DNA from: Incurvaria masculella
Lineage: Eukaryota > Arthropoda > Insecta > Lepidoptera > Incurvariidae
Assembly (NCBI GenBank): GCA_946894095.1
Contig: OX335645.2
Span: forward strand, 16,825,001-16,889,000
Direction: 5' to 3'
Length of the DNA: 64,000 nucleotides
The translations under genes and the position numbers were made by a program. The notes under the pieces were generated by a model, which was not told where the DNA came from, ran no database searches, and worked only from the letters and a program-made list of their open reading frames with translations. Each line of letters opens with the position of its first letter. The first letter of the stretch is position 1. Positions 22,206 through 32,549 of this stretch are shown piece after piece.

Positions 22206-22511
22206 AAAAAAAAACTGGCGAAGTGCGAGTCGGACTCGCACGCAAAGGGTTCCGTACCATCGTACAAGATTTACCCCAAAAATGACACGTTTTTCGTATG
22301 GGGCTCCCCTTTAATTTTTTATATTTTATAATTTTGCCTATTTGTTGTTACAGCGGCAAAATAAATACATGATCTGTGAAAATTTTAGCTTCCCACCTGT
22401 TATGGTTCATGAGATACAGCCCTGTGACAGACGGACGGACGGACGGACGGACGAACGGAAGGATTAGTAATAGGGTTCCGTTTTCACCCTTTGGGTGCGG
22501 AACCCTAAAAA
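22206..22511 (+). mobile_element. Family R repeat, full length
   Basis: It runs from CTGGCGAAGTGCGAGTCGGA and AAGGGTTCCGTACCATCGTA through TTTTTCGTATGGGGCTCCCC, GCGGCAAAATAAATACATGA, GATACAGCCCTGTGACAGAC and (GGAC)n to ACCCTTTGGGTGCGGAACCC and an A-run. It is the best reference copy here. No coding capacity; the TIR-like AGGGTTCCGTACC motif recurs inverted at the far end. Confidence 0.85.
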
Positions 22512-22754
22512 AGGTAGAAAATATGAAAATATTACGTTCTTGAGATCATCTAATGAGGCTCAGACTGCGCTAATGAATTGTTTCGAACATGATTTTTTAA
22601 AATTTAACGAGCAAATATTATATAAAGGTAGATGTAATTTGGGTTTATTAAGGTACCTTCATTAACTGAAGGTATTCAGAGAATGTGCTCGTAAAATGAA
22701 GTACGGTATATTTCATTTCAGATTTGAAAAGGATACTTAATTAAGGCCTGTTTT

Positions 22755-22951
22755 TTAATGAAATTCTGATATATTGAAAAGAACAGCGCTGTCGGAGCGT
22801 CACGTAGTACCTACCGATTACTTTATTCGTTTAATTGTTTCATGTTGGAAGCCATCTTCCCTTTCACTCAATGAAATAATTTTAACTATCAAGTTAGCTT
22901 ATTTGACGACTGAATATTATTGGGGTCGAGCGGAATGATTTATTTTTGGGT
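22755..22951 (+). repeat. Paralogous block A (empty-site copy)
   Basis: AAATTCTGATATATTGAAAA, GAACAGCGCTGTC, CTACCGATTACTTTATTCGT and TTAATTGTTTCATG, then GGAAGCCATCTTCCCTTTCA and AACTATCAAGTTAGCTTATT. Block B at 24973-25284 has the same order, but with a 117-bp insertion after CATGT. This copy therefore shows the target before insertion. Confidence 0.88.
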
Positions 22952-23424
22952 GCAATACATTCATCGGATGCGTTTTTAACCTATGTAAAGCAGAAAATTT
23001 AATGATAATTAAATTAACAGTATTAAATTAAAATTTTAAAATAGTTTAGACCGAGACCAGAAAACAGAATATTTTTGTTTGCTTGAAACTGAAAAAAGTG
23101 GCAAACGAAAATAACCGTTTCAGAATAGTCTTACCGTAATTGAATATACTATTCTATTGAAAACATACTTTAAATTGCGACGAATAAGAATAGTTTTTTT
23201 TAGCGATAAATAAGAATTGGAAATACTTTTTATTCAGTTCAAAACCTTGGTACGAGAGCCGTTCTACAAAAAAATATAAATTGGTTAACCTATAACCAAG
23301 TGCCTACTAGGAATACTTAAACCTAACAGAGGTTTAGAGAAAATAACGGCCCAAACCTATTTATTATTCACGGTGTGAAAACGGTTAGTTGGTTAGCTGC
23401 GTTCTACCACCTTTATGTTGTGTT
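22952..23424. other. AT-rich non-coding DNA
   Basis: I see nothing recognisable. Confidence 0.4.
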
Positions 23425-23675
23425 TCAGGATCGGTTCCTGAATCCCGATCCTGTACTCCCTGCACCCTATTGCAGCTCAATGGGCGCGGTTCGCGTCACC
23501 AGATCCAAATAGAGTGGTGAGACGGCGGCGCGGGACACACGAGGGGGTGTGCAACTACAGAAAACCAGATAAGCTGTTTCTCATATTTATTTATGATATT
23601 CATTCTGCTGGCACAACCAATATTAACAAGAACGATTGTTGTTTTTTTTGTTTGTTGTAGAGACAGCGTCCAGTT
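23425..23675 (-). repeat. Copy 3 of interspersed repeat family X, minus strand
   Basis: Minus strand: GCTGTCTCTACAACAAACAA, AGAATGAATATCATAAATAA, ACAGCTTATCTGGTTTTCTG, GTGTGTCCCGCGCCGCCGTC, TGCAATAGGGTGCAGGGAG. It combines the blocks of both plus-strand copies (3.4 and 4.4 kb) and so is the most complete. Confidence 0.75.
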
Positions 23676-23823
23676 CATGGGCATTTAACTGAAAGGGGAA
23701 AGACTACATGAAATCAAGACGAATACCCCTGTGTTGTTTATAGGCCAGTGCCGAAAAATCTGATGCAACTACTTCTATCTTTCGCAGTGCCAATTTTATT
23801 ACTTGTAATGCATTTTCACGTTG

Positions 23824-24210
23824 TTTTTTTTTCATGCGACTTGACATGGATGGCTAATACCACACAACTACCGTTATGATATTAGCCTAATACACCACTT
23901 TCCCGAAGGAATTAGGTGCCATGCCAGGACCTTCCCTTTATGAGCACGGCTACATTGAACTGGATGGAAAACACAGACAATTTTTCATTGCCGCTTCGAC
24001 CATTTTTTACCCTTCATCTTAAACCCTACCACCTAGTAGGGGAAGGGGACCTACAGTTTTACATGGATTCCAAACCATGAAGCAGCTCGCATTCGTGACG
24101 AAATGCACTTATCGAACTCTGAAAGAGAAAGACAGTGGTGCAAGTTGGTATTGAACCCGGGCCTATGGTACGCTAGGCCAGTCCCCGCGCCACTAGGCTA
24201 CGAGCCGCTC
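23824..24210 (-). mobile_element. tRNA-type SINE, nearly complete
   Basis: Minus strand: GAGCGGCTCGTAGCCTAGTG (A-box-like TAGCCTAGTGG), GGCCTAGCGTACC, CCCGGGTTCAATACC (B-box-like), TTTCTCTTTCAGAGTTCGAT, the common body, then GTATTAGCCATCCATGTCAA and a T-run on the plus strand. A short deletion removes part of the CCCGCCCGGG-TTGGTACC region. Confidence 0.88.
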
Positions 24211-24880
24211 AAATTTACATTGGAAATAGAAATCATATTAATTCCCATTAATTCCCATACTATATAACACATTGACCTGCAAAAATTTTTTGGAGCTTAG
24301 TCATTTGTGTCACTTTTAAGTTTTTGACTGATGACGGACGGTCAAAACCTTGCAAATTACTCCAAACACCTGAAAAATCAATTTGGCAGTCGATGTGCCG
24401 AGCAACCTGTATACTCTCCAAGTGCAGAAAGCGATCTCGATATTTTTTCCTGTGCACGACACGTTGTGAACTATACATTAATATATTTGAAATGTTTGGT
24501 GTTACAAGACTTGTACATACAAAGATATAACAACATATGTTTTCGAGGAATTCTCTTACAGAACAGCAATTACGTGAAACATAATACAAGAGGCGCGGGG
24601 GCGATGGCGGCGCGCATTCTCCGTTGAATAATATGACCGAGGTTCGGTACAGTATTGTTCGTGGTACAGTCGCGTTCCCTGTCCATTAGCGACGACGGGG
24701 AGGCGGCACACCGGTTGAGCGCATCCATTATTCCACATATTATAAATATCCCTCTGGAACTATAAACTAAACTAAGTACATAGCTAAATTTTGATACAAA
24801 AATATAATAAAATAAAATAATTTTTGTTATTTATAAATTCAAACGTTTGTCCTGTAATTTTAATGAAATTCTGATATGTT
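24211..24880. other. Non-coding DNA
   Basis: Overlapping frames on both strands (24260-24738) show no recognisable domain. Confidence 0.35.
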
Positions 24881-24972
24881 TGAAAAATGTTACGGCAGGA
24901 GAATGTCTCTTCCTGAAGCCGTAAAATTTTTTAAAGATGTCTAACGACCGCGGTAATCTCAAAAGTATCATA
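24881..24972. mobile_element. Small hairpin insertion beside block B
   Basis: Block B is preceded by a second copy of AAATTCTGATAT(A/G)TTxGAAAA, and between the two copies lies about 92 bp that block A lacks. The insert carries TTACGGCAGGAG and TCCTGAAGCCGTAA as near inverted repeats. The duplicated 20-bp flank resembles a target-site duplication, although a local slip is also possible. Confidence 0.55.
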
Positions 24973-25284
24973 AATTCTGATATATTGAAAAGAACAGCGC
25001 TGTCCGAGCGTCATTAGTAGCTACCGATTACTTTATTCGTTTAATTGTTTCATGTGCATGGTTTGGAATGGCATGGTTTTCGCAGCCCCCCTGAATGTTC
25101 GAAAACCATTGGGCGTCGTCGGGCAACTTTAGGTCCTGGCGTACGCCATATACCACGTTAAACATAAAAAAAAATGTGGGAAGCCATCTTCCCTTTCAGC
25201 CACTGAAATAATTTTAACTATCAAGTTAGCTTATTTGAAGACTGAATATTATTGGGGTCAAAAGGCATGATTACTTTTTGGGTG
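24973..25284 (+). repeat. Paralogous block B (filled copy)
   Basis: Same order as block A at 22755-22951. It is interrupted after CATGT by the mini-retroposon at 25057-25173 and resumes at GGAAGCCATCTTCCCTTTCA. Confidence 0.88.
25057..25173 (+). mobile_element. Mini-retroposon (family M), boundary-defining copy
   Basis: A 117-bp unit starts GCATGGTTTGGAATGGCATG and has TTTTCGCAGCCCCCC, GTTCGAAAACCATTGGGCGT, GGTCCTGGCGTACGCCATAT and CGTTAAACAT, ending in an A-run. ATGT(G) flanks it on both sides (25052-25056 and 25174-25178). The A-rich end and short target duplication look like retroposition. GTTCGAAAACC is a loose match to a polymerase III B box. Four other copies lie in the window (9494, 45216, 49952, 61930). 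Confidence 0.82.
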
Positions 25285-25374
25285 CCGGAGGTATGGTATG
25301 GCAAGAATCCATTAAAATGTCGCTAGAACGGTTGTTCGTTCGAACGTTTCTCCTTATGTTTTTTTTGTGAGCGG

Positions 25375-25760
25375 TGGTATTGATTAATTAACTACTAAAA
25401 TTTGAATTAAGTTTTAAACTTATTTTGTGACTGGCAAAGTATGTTTTCTAGTTACTATTTGCATGGAAATGGAGCGTGCGAGTTTTGTCTTTTTGACATA
25501 GACCTAGCATAACCATTTTTGGACATATTTAAGTGTAGGTTACCTACCTAAGGGCCGAGTGCACGAAAGCATAAAAAATCAAAATAAACGTCAACGTAAG
25601 ATTAAACACGTCACTTTGTATGGACAGTATGGAAGGAACTCCATGCGGTTTACTAAAAGTGACGTGTTTGAACATTGATAACTCGCCCGTCTCTTCGTGC
25701 AATCCGGGCTAAGAATGAAATAAAACAATACAATACAATAAAAGCAATGTACGAAAGATC
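25375..25760 (+). mobile_element. LINE 3' tail (family Z) split by a MITE
   Basis: TTTTGTGACTGGCAAAGTAT, a CTATTTGCATGGAAATGGAG block and TTTTTGACATAG match 31660-31860. After the MITE at 25552-25709 it resumes with GAATGAAATAAAACAATACA and a CAATACAATA tail. Such tails are typical of non-LTR elements; no coding part is kept. Confidence 0.65.
25552..25709. mobile_element. 158-bp MITE with TAA target duplication
   Basis: The left end GGGCCGAGTGCACGAAAG and the right end (opposite strand) AGCCCGGATTGCACGAAG are inverted, and TAA flanks both sides (25549-25551, 25710-25712). A second copy in reverse orientation is at 29089-29237, also with TAA. The uninterrupted family Z tail at 31.8 kb shows the empty site. 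The 3-bp TAA/TTA target fits the PIF/Harbinger group. Confidence 0.85.
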
Positions 25761-27634
25761 GATAAAGATGTTTGGATTAGTGATAATGCAACGTAGTGCT
25801 TTCTACTACTAGATGGCGCTATAGTTTCGCATATTGATACTATGCTAGTGTCCGACACCAACATCGACTTTGGTGTCAACAGCCACGAGGTTGATAATTG
25901 AGGAATTAGGGGAGTTATTGTGTCAATTCGAATATAATCGAGAAATTAGTTGGCTAACGTCATTGTCGGGGTTCTTCGTTAAGATTTTTTTATTTTTAAT
26001 AATGTTGGTAAAATTGAAATATAAGTACGCGGCGTCGCGCCGCTGACCTACCGAGACTGATGAAGTACCACCGTATTTAATAATTTACATTTGAAATAGG
26101 GTTTAATTTTAAAGACACATATTTATACCATAGCACCATTATCAAAGATTTAGTTAGACGAAGAGAGAAACTTTTCAAACCCGAAACCCGTCAAAACGAT
26201 CTCATAAATGTCTGTGTCACAACATTCGATTTGTATGGCGACGATTTGGATCACCTACCAACGATTGTGAATTCACCTAAAAATTGAAGTGTGTTGTGTG
26301 TTGCAGCCTATTCGACACGTGGCTGCCTAAGCAATGACGCCATTCCAATCTGCATGAAAGCTCATAGCCCAGCCGCATTGTATTTCCGATATGTGGGTAT
26401 TTTAATGCATGTGGTTAGGTTAATTCAAATATAGCAATGTTGCTTACTCATTTTCAATCCATAATATAGACGAAACACGCATCCTACTTACGTTTTATAA
26501 TACCTGTTTTGCGTCACTATACTAATTAATTCTGGACATGAGAAAAGTACATGTTTTTGATCAAAAATATGCTTTGCCGTTTAAACTGAAAGTAAATTGT
26601 TTCTCACATAAACAAAGCAAACCCTAGAGATCTTGAGATCGTAGGATGGCGTAGGCGTGGGCAACTAATACGTACATAAACGGGACGAGCTAAAATTACG
26701 AGCAATGAAAAAATAATTTCTAACATTAATTAAATATTTTAGATTAAAATAATGTTGTGCGAAATTCATACAAAAATAAGGTACATAACCTCTCTGTAGT
26801 CCCTGTTTGGAATGCACTACGTGCCAAGGTATTTCCCTCAAAGTAAAACCTGGGGCCCTTCGAACGTATTGTAAAAAACCACGACTGGAATGGTTTCCTA
26901 AACATCCTGAAAAACTGAAAAAGTTCCTCCTTGTTTAAAAGTCTGCCGCACGCCATATGTCGCACTTTCAATTAAAAAAATATGAAAACAAACGTACGCG
27001 AATGAGAACAAAATCGAACACCTGCAATTTTTTTACGAGTAAGTGGCTCAAATAGTTTGAAAACCAGTAATAAAGTGCTGTCTTGACGACAAATTACAAC
27101 GACGACATTACAAAATAATGTCGAAATGCATACATTTCAAATCAAACTCATCAAACCAACAGTTATCCGCAAGGTCAGCCATTTATATTAGATAGATTCG
27201 CAACATTTATAAAGACGGATAGAGTCCCGTAACAAAAATGTAGGCGACGTTGCTTGCATATCGAATCGTGGCGGAGGCGATACGGCGGGGGAAGAAGGAA
27301 ATAAACAAGCGACAAGCTCAGAATGTAGGAAGCGGAGAGAATCACCTGCAGTCACACCGCAGGCAGGTGCATATGGGATTCGAGATGCGGGCCGTTGTCG
27401 CCTAGTCGAGTGGGAGATCAGAGGCCATACTCCCGATATTGTGTTGCATTGTATATTTAAAAAAAATAAAGAGCAAGGGTAGAGTGAGAGTAAAATTAAT
27501 TTATTTACAAGATTTTTCAGAAGAAAGGCAACAAAAAATATATATTTATATATATAATGGATGCGACCATACTGTTGTCTCATTAATTTGAGGTTATCCA
27601 ACGACATTTAAATTAAAGCATTGTAATCAGAGCC
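25761..27634. other. Non-coding DNA
   Basis: 25795-25880 shares CTAGATGGCGCT, GTTTCGCAT and CTATGCTA with 28130-28190, an old repeat pair. The rest, including a GC-richer piece at 27240-27400, shows no gene. Confidence 0.35.
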
Positions 27635-27977
27635 GGTAGTCTCAGTTCTCAACAAAATTGGCATTTACGTAACTTCGAAGTTCCGTACAAACGTCAAACT
27701 CCATAGAAGTTTTTGCTAGATAGTCTGTGGTTTTACTTTTTCAAGCTGTCAAATTCAAACTCGGACTTCCGATTTGTATGAAAACGCAAAGTCGACGTAA
27801 ACGGCAACGTCGACGTATTTACACCAACGTCGAGAAGCTGTCAAATCAAATTCGGACTCGCAAATGGTAGTTCGCTTAACGCCCACTGCGCGCGCTTTTC
27901 AATTTCTCCATACATTTGAAATAGCCAGTCGATCGGTTTGCCGTAAACGCCAATTTAGGTGAGAACTCAGACTGACC
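27635..27977. mobile_element. MITE with about 35-bp inverted termini
   Basis: The left terminus has GGTAGTCTCAGTTCTCA and AAATTGGCATTTACG. The right terminus on the other strand has GGTCAGTCTGAGTTCTCACC and AAATTGGCGTTTACG. The 343-bp interior is non-coding and rich in AACGTCGAC-type repeats. Confidence 0.75.
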
Positions 27978-28033
27978 ACTCAGACTTTGAAATTAGTCAG
28001 GAAACGTTTTTGGTTTAAACATTCATCCGAAGC

Positions 28034-28103
28034 AGGATTCTAACCTGCGACTTTAGGATTTGATGTCAACTGATGAGCTATCCCTACGATTACGTCAGCC
28101 GAA
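28034..28103 (-). mobile_element. tRNA-like SINE head fragment
   Basis: The minus strand contains GGGATAGCTCATCAGTTG (A-box-like) and GTCGCAGGTTAGAATCCTGC (B-box-like, one mismatch) about 25 bp later. A real tRNA cloverleaf cannot be closed, so I call it a tRNA-derived fragment. Confidence 0.5.
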
Positions 28104-29088
28104 TAATTATTATTCTACACAATGCTTCCCCTGTCTACTATTAGATGGCGCTGGTTTCGCATGTAGATCCTATGCTAAGGCATTTTGACTGCAATGATTG
28201 AGATATCAACCACACTGCTGTCGTCACCAAAGTGGATTTTGGTATCGGACACTGGAGTTACGCCGGATGTGACTTGGTAATGTTAAGCAATTAGGTTCAT
28301 ACCTCAGGTAACTAGGTCGCATAAACGGCAAAGCATATTTTGCATAAAAAAGGGAAACGCAGTGAAATGTCAGCATGGAAGGAAAGTGGAGAAAAATGGG
28401 TCAATCTCAAATACATTCCTTATTCGAACATCAGACACACAAGTAAAGACTGTAAACAAAAAAAGACAGCAGATTAGAACAAGGGAAGAAAATTGAAAAT
28501 ACTGGACTCAATCAACCGCGTATACAAATGACGCCAAAGATAGAATAAATGATCCATAATGAACGTATTCTCAAAGAGTAGGCGAATTAGCATTCGTAAC
28601 GAAGGCCAGTAGTAGAGCCTTCGCCGCGGAAGTCGTTACCGGCGGCGGCGGAGCGTCTGCATTTTTCACGAGAGTTTCGGCAAAGCCTCGGCTGATTCGC
28701 GTCTGCCTCACAATGGAGTATTCGAGAAGCAGGCGGAGGGTTAAGTCCTCGCAGCCCGAACCGATGTGACGCGCACATAAAACGTAATAAACCGCCGGAG
28801 CATCTGGGCGATTTATTGCGGCGTGTGGGCCGACCCGGCCCGCAATCAGGGACAGAACGAATGATTGATTAGCGAAAGAGATCGCTAGTGTTAACGTTTT
28901 GCCGATACAACGTGCAACGGGTAATGAACACAGCGACAGAAGTATGCTTCACTTTTCGTGTGAAAGCTATTTCCTACATAATTTCTAAAGACATTTGGTT
29001 CAAAGTATGCCAGCAACATCATCTATCCAATACGTAGTCTTCTATGTTTTTTAAATGTTGGCCACATTTTTATTTTCTTGAATATTAA
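28104..29088. other. Non-coding DNA with a GC-rich island
   Basis: 28590-28870 is GC-rich and unique: a possible conserved non-coding segment. A 63-codon minus-strand frame has no recognisable domain. Confidence 0.3.
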
Positions 29089-29237
29089 GCCCCGATTGCA
29101 CGAAGCGACCGATGAGTTAATCGATGTTCAAACACGTCACTTTTAGTGAACCCCACGGAGTTCCTTCCATACTGTCCATAAAAAGTGTCATACGTTGACG
29201 TTGAATTAGATTTTTTGTCCTTTCGTGCACTCGGCCC
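29089..29237 (-). mobile_element. MITE with TAA target duplication, second copy
   Basis: Reverse-orientation relative of 25552-25709, 149 bp, ends GCCCCGATTGCACGAAG and (opposite strand) GGGCCGAGTGCACGAAAG. TAA lies at 29086-29088 and 29238-29240. It shares AAACACGTCACTTTTAGTGA and GGAGTTCCTTCCATACTGTC with the other copy. Confidence 0.85.
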
Positions 29238-29240
29238 TAA

Positions 29241-30054
29241 ATGCTTCACATTAAACATTTCCAATTAAAAAGTATGCAAATCAAACTGCTTATAACTAAT
29301 TTACGAAAAAAAACTAATAAATGAAAACATAGCAACTACATAGCTACTAGGATTTAAAACTCAGGTTAACAAACAGGTTAAAAAAACAGGTTACTGCTGA
29401 GGATAGCTGCGCTGGTTTGTAGGTAAATAATGGGCGTATTTTGAAAATGTTTTCGCTTAAGACACATTAGGACAAAATAACATAAAATATTTTGTTAAAT
29501 TTCTTAAAATCTTAATAATTTGATATTCTCCTATAGTCCCTTTTCTCGTCTTCTCAATAACACATTGTTTTAAATTATGCATACATATCACATTAGTTGA
29601 AAAAAGCGACGTACTTCAATTCATTTTATGTACCATCTATAAAGTATATAATATGCTTTATCCACCAATGTTTGAAAGAAATTTTCAAAGCGCAGCTTCT
29701 AAGAGAAAGTTTTGTCGTAATGGACGTTGGGGACTTATTTCAAAAAAGTAGACTGTCATGAAACGGAAATTGAAACGCGAAAAGTGTATGGTTGCCATGG
29801 CGACCGGGGTAGCCATAATGAGTAGCGACCGGATGTCCGAATAACAATCAGGGTACTTGACTACCGGCTCTGTAGCAGTTGTCTGCTATTTTTTTTAAGG
29901 TAAAACATATTTTTACATCGATTTATTAAGAGCTGTCTTGTGCAGCGCGCAACTCAAGCGCATTTTTTTTTTATTTTAGCTACCTAGTAGATGTGTTATG
30001 AGTAGATGTCTGTTTTACTAATGTTAATACCTCGTTGAAATAAAATTATACATG
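29241..30054. other. AT-rich non-coding DNA
   Basis: I see nothing recognisable. Confidence 0.4.
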
Positions 30055-30140
30055 CATACATGTATGCATATTTACCATCACGCCGCTTCCCCCGAGAGGT
30101 AGACAGAGACGACAGGGCGGAAAACGGTTTAATCACAGCA
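30055..30140 (-). mobile_element. RTE-like LINE 3' end fragment
   Basis: Minus strand: GTGATTAAACCG, a TCTCTGTCTACCTCTCGG block, GGAAGCGGCGTGATGGTAAA and ATGCATACATGTATGC. It aligns with the 84-bp unit repeated at 62195-62362. From memory, RTE-type LINEs of Lepidoptera end in a phrase of this kind followed by an (ATGT)n run; unchecked. Confidence 0.55.
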
Positions 30141-30290
30141 TATTTGAGAGTTGATAATTCATTATTAATTAAATGTATACACAAAGGGTCAAGAGCTTCG
30201 CTGGTGTGGGGTGTCCCACGTCACCTCACGTACTGTTTCGTTTCAGCAATCACAAACATTACATGGTGTTTTTTTTATGCGGCATTATTT

Positions 30291-30697
30291 GAGCGGCTCG
30301 TAGCCTAGTGGCGCGGGGACTGGCCTAGCGTACCAGAGGCCTGGGTTCAATTCCGACATGCACTATTGTCTTTCTCTTTCCGAGTTCGATAAGTGCATTT
30401 CGTCACGAATGCGTGCTGCTCCATGGTTCGGAATCCATGTAAAACTGTAGGTCCCCTTCCCCTACTAGGTGGTAGGGTTAAAGCCCGCCCGAGTTGGTAC
30501 AATCGCATTTGATGAAAATATGGTTGAAGCGGCAATGAAAAGTTGTCCGTGTTTTCCATCCAGTTCAATGTAGCCGTGCTCATAAAGGGAAGGTCCTGGT
30601 ATGGCACCTAATTCCTTCGGGAATATGGTGTATTGGGCTAATATCATTACGGTAGTTGTGTGGTATTAGCCATCCATGTCAGGTCGCATAAAAAAAA
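30291..30697 (+). mobile_element. tRNA-type SINE, full length
   Basis: Head GAGCGGCTCGTAGCCTAGTG with TAGCCTAGTGG (A-box-like) and GGGTTCAATTCC (B-box-like). Then TTTCTCTTTCCGAGTTCGAT, CATTTCGTCACGAATGCG, the common body (CCCCTTCCCCTACTAGGTGG, GCCCGCCCGAGTTGGTAC, CATCCAGTTCAATGTAGCC, GGTCCTGGTATGGCACC) and the tail GTATTAGCCATCCATGTCAG with an A-run. About 407 bp. It inserted next to a reversed A-tail of another copy (TTTTTTTTATGCGGC at about 30270). Minus-strand frames inside it are by-products. Confidence 0.93.
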
Positions 30698-31176
30698 TTA
30701 AATTACACTGTCAAAGGTGTATTTACGAAACATGTACACGTATACATCTCATAAGAAAGTGGCGGCCGATTGAATTGTGCCGCCTCCGCGTCGCCAGCAC
30801 CGGCGGCGTCTCGTCACTCCTATCACGCGCGACTGTTTGTTCGTGTGATCATGGAATATGCGTGATTTTGCGTGTCAATATTGCCGCGTGCGACGGGCGC
30901 CGGAGGGGGAGGAAGGGGGGGGGGGGCGCCTCAGAAAGATTGTCTGAAAAAGTTGATTGTCTGCCTGAAGCGAGATTTGAGGATACGCCCGAGAAGCGGC
31001 AATATTGCTGTGCGACTTCACGTTTGTTCCTAACCCCGCACGTATTTACAGGAACGTATTTTACATGGGCGCTCGCTGCCTGGATTACACAGGAGCTTAT
31101 ACACATGGTAAACGTGCTGGTTTATATTGATGCTGTTAGAAAATTCAACATTACAGCCAAAATATAAAAGTGACCA
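30698..31176. other. Non-coding DNA, partly GC-rich
   Basis: A 163-codon plus-strand frame (30676-31167) starts inside the SINE tail and crosses a G-run (30900-30926). I recognise no domain and do not call it a gene. Confidence 0.35.
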
Positions 31177-31250
31177 CCACTGCTCTAACCTGCTTGGTTA
31201 GAGCAGTGGACATGTGATCCAAAGGTCGCAGGTTCGAATCCTGTTTCCGA
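31177..31250 (+). mobile_element. tRNA-like head with a perfect 14-bp hairpin
   Basis: CCACTGCTCTAACC (31177-31190) and its exact inverted copy (31196-31209) enclose a 5-nt loop. After it, the sequence GTCGCAGGTTCGAATCCTG (31225-31243) has a perfect B box, and GGTTAGAGCAGTGG resembles a D arm. The anticodon loop reads CATGTGA, lacking the invariant U33, and no acceptor stem closes. A tRNA-derived SINE head or tRNA pseudogene is more likely than a working tRNA. Confidence 0.65.
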
Positions 31251-31537
31251 CGAATGTCACGACCAATACTTTTTCAGATAAATTTCTAAATCTGATTACA
31301 ATGCTTTAAACGTATTTGTCGCTGAAAATCAAATTAATGTAATAAAATTATCAAAAATTCAAAGTATTTAGTAAACAAAATACCAAATGGGAACTCGGTT
31401 TCATGCCAGGACCGTTCATTATAGTGTTACGATATTCACTGAGCATAATGGCGCATAAGTCCAGGAAGTAAATAAGCTTAGTATTTTCTTCTTGATAGAA
31501 AACAATCGTACTGCAAAAAATGTTTGGTTTTCAGAAA
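31251..31537. other. AT-rich non-coding DNA
   Basis: Nothing recognisable apart from a short SINE-like phrase near 31385 (CAAATGGGAACTCGGT, ATGCCAGGACCGTTC). Confidence 0.35.
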
Positions 31538-31659
31538 AAAAATGCATTTCGTTAAGATCTAACCACAGTTTTCGTCCTAAAACAAGGAAAATTAACCTCC
31601 ATTGAAAGAATGAACGGACTCGAGGATAGGTTATGTCGGGAATATGTGTTTTTTTAGTT

Positions 31660-31860
31660 ACTTTTTCTTTTTTAATAATTTTAAGTTTTTAAGTCTAGCT
31701 ATTAACTCAATAAACTTGTTTTGTGACTGGTAAAGTATGGTTGGCAGTCCTATTTGCATAAAATGGAGCAGGCGGATTGTGATTTTGACATGTTCAAGCG
31801 TCAAGTACCTACCTTTGTATGAAGTAAAACAATACAATACAATAAACGAATAATCTAATT
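31660..31860 (+). mobile_element. LINE 3' tail (family Z), uninterrupted
   Basis: TTTTGTGACTGGTAAAGTAT, CCTATTTGCATAAAATGGAG, TTTTGACATG and AGTACCTACCTTTGTATGAA, then AAAACAATACAATACAATAA. It is the unfilled counterpart of 25375-25760, without the MITE. An identical copy is at 33606-33806 in the duplication. Confidence 0.7.
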
Positions 31861-32549
31861 GATTGAATCTAGTTTGATAAGGGCGTAAGTAAAATAACAT
31901 TTAATTATATTTTTAAATAACTATAACTTATTTCGGTAGTCAAAAAAGTAAAACTGTGGATTGATGGTCTACCCATTTTTTAAATGTAAAACTGTTAGTC
32001 TCTGGTAGTTGTACTTCTAAAATGGGGAAAAAATGCACGGAAATTCATATAAAAAGTTTCAGCAAAGAACGACTTCGTTGGTAAATTACGGTTTCAGATT
32101 TAAAATATAGAAATTTCTTGTCGCATTGTAAATGTCTGAGCAGTTATTTAAAAAAAGGACTTACGCCCTTAAAGAAGTGAAAGCAATCAGTTGCTGTCAC
32201 GCCCCTTAGTGGAACTCATGAGGTTTGTAACCACCTAACAATCAAGATACGCTGGATTCAATTTCAGACCCGAGACATTCAGGGTTCAATTACAAGCCTA
32301 CATTGCGAGTTATCCTTCGGGATTTCGGAGAATGTGTTTTAATAATGTCGACGGTGTGTATGTGTATGTGTGAAAGAGAAAGGGAGGGGGGTGTGTTGGT
32401 AGACGTTATTTAGTTGCATGGAGGGACTCCATCATGTAACTACGACAACGAGGAAGCAAAGACAGGAGTGGCAACTGAAACTTGTTTGTATGGGGGTGGC
32501 ATAGGCACTTGTACACACATTGATGGTAGCACCGGCCAGACAGTTCGTT
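31861..32549. other. Non-coding DNA inside the left duplicated copy
   Basis: AT-rich, with a GTGTATGTGTATGTGTG run at about 32355. No gene. Confidence 0.4.

Noticed and set aside
22430..22456. CRISPR-like or functional (GGAC)n array
   Set aside because: It is the internal microsatellite of the family R repeat, seen at the same place in the other copies.
30676..31167. 163-codon open frame as a gene
   Set aside because: It begins inside a SINE tail, crosses a G homopolymer and shows no recognisable domain.
31177..31250. Functional tRNA gene
   Set aside because: The B box is perfect, but the anticodon loop lacks U33 and no acceptor stem closes.
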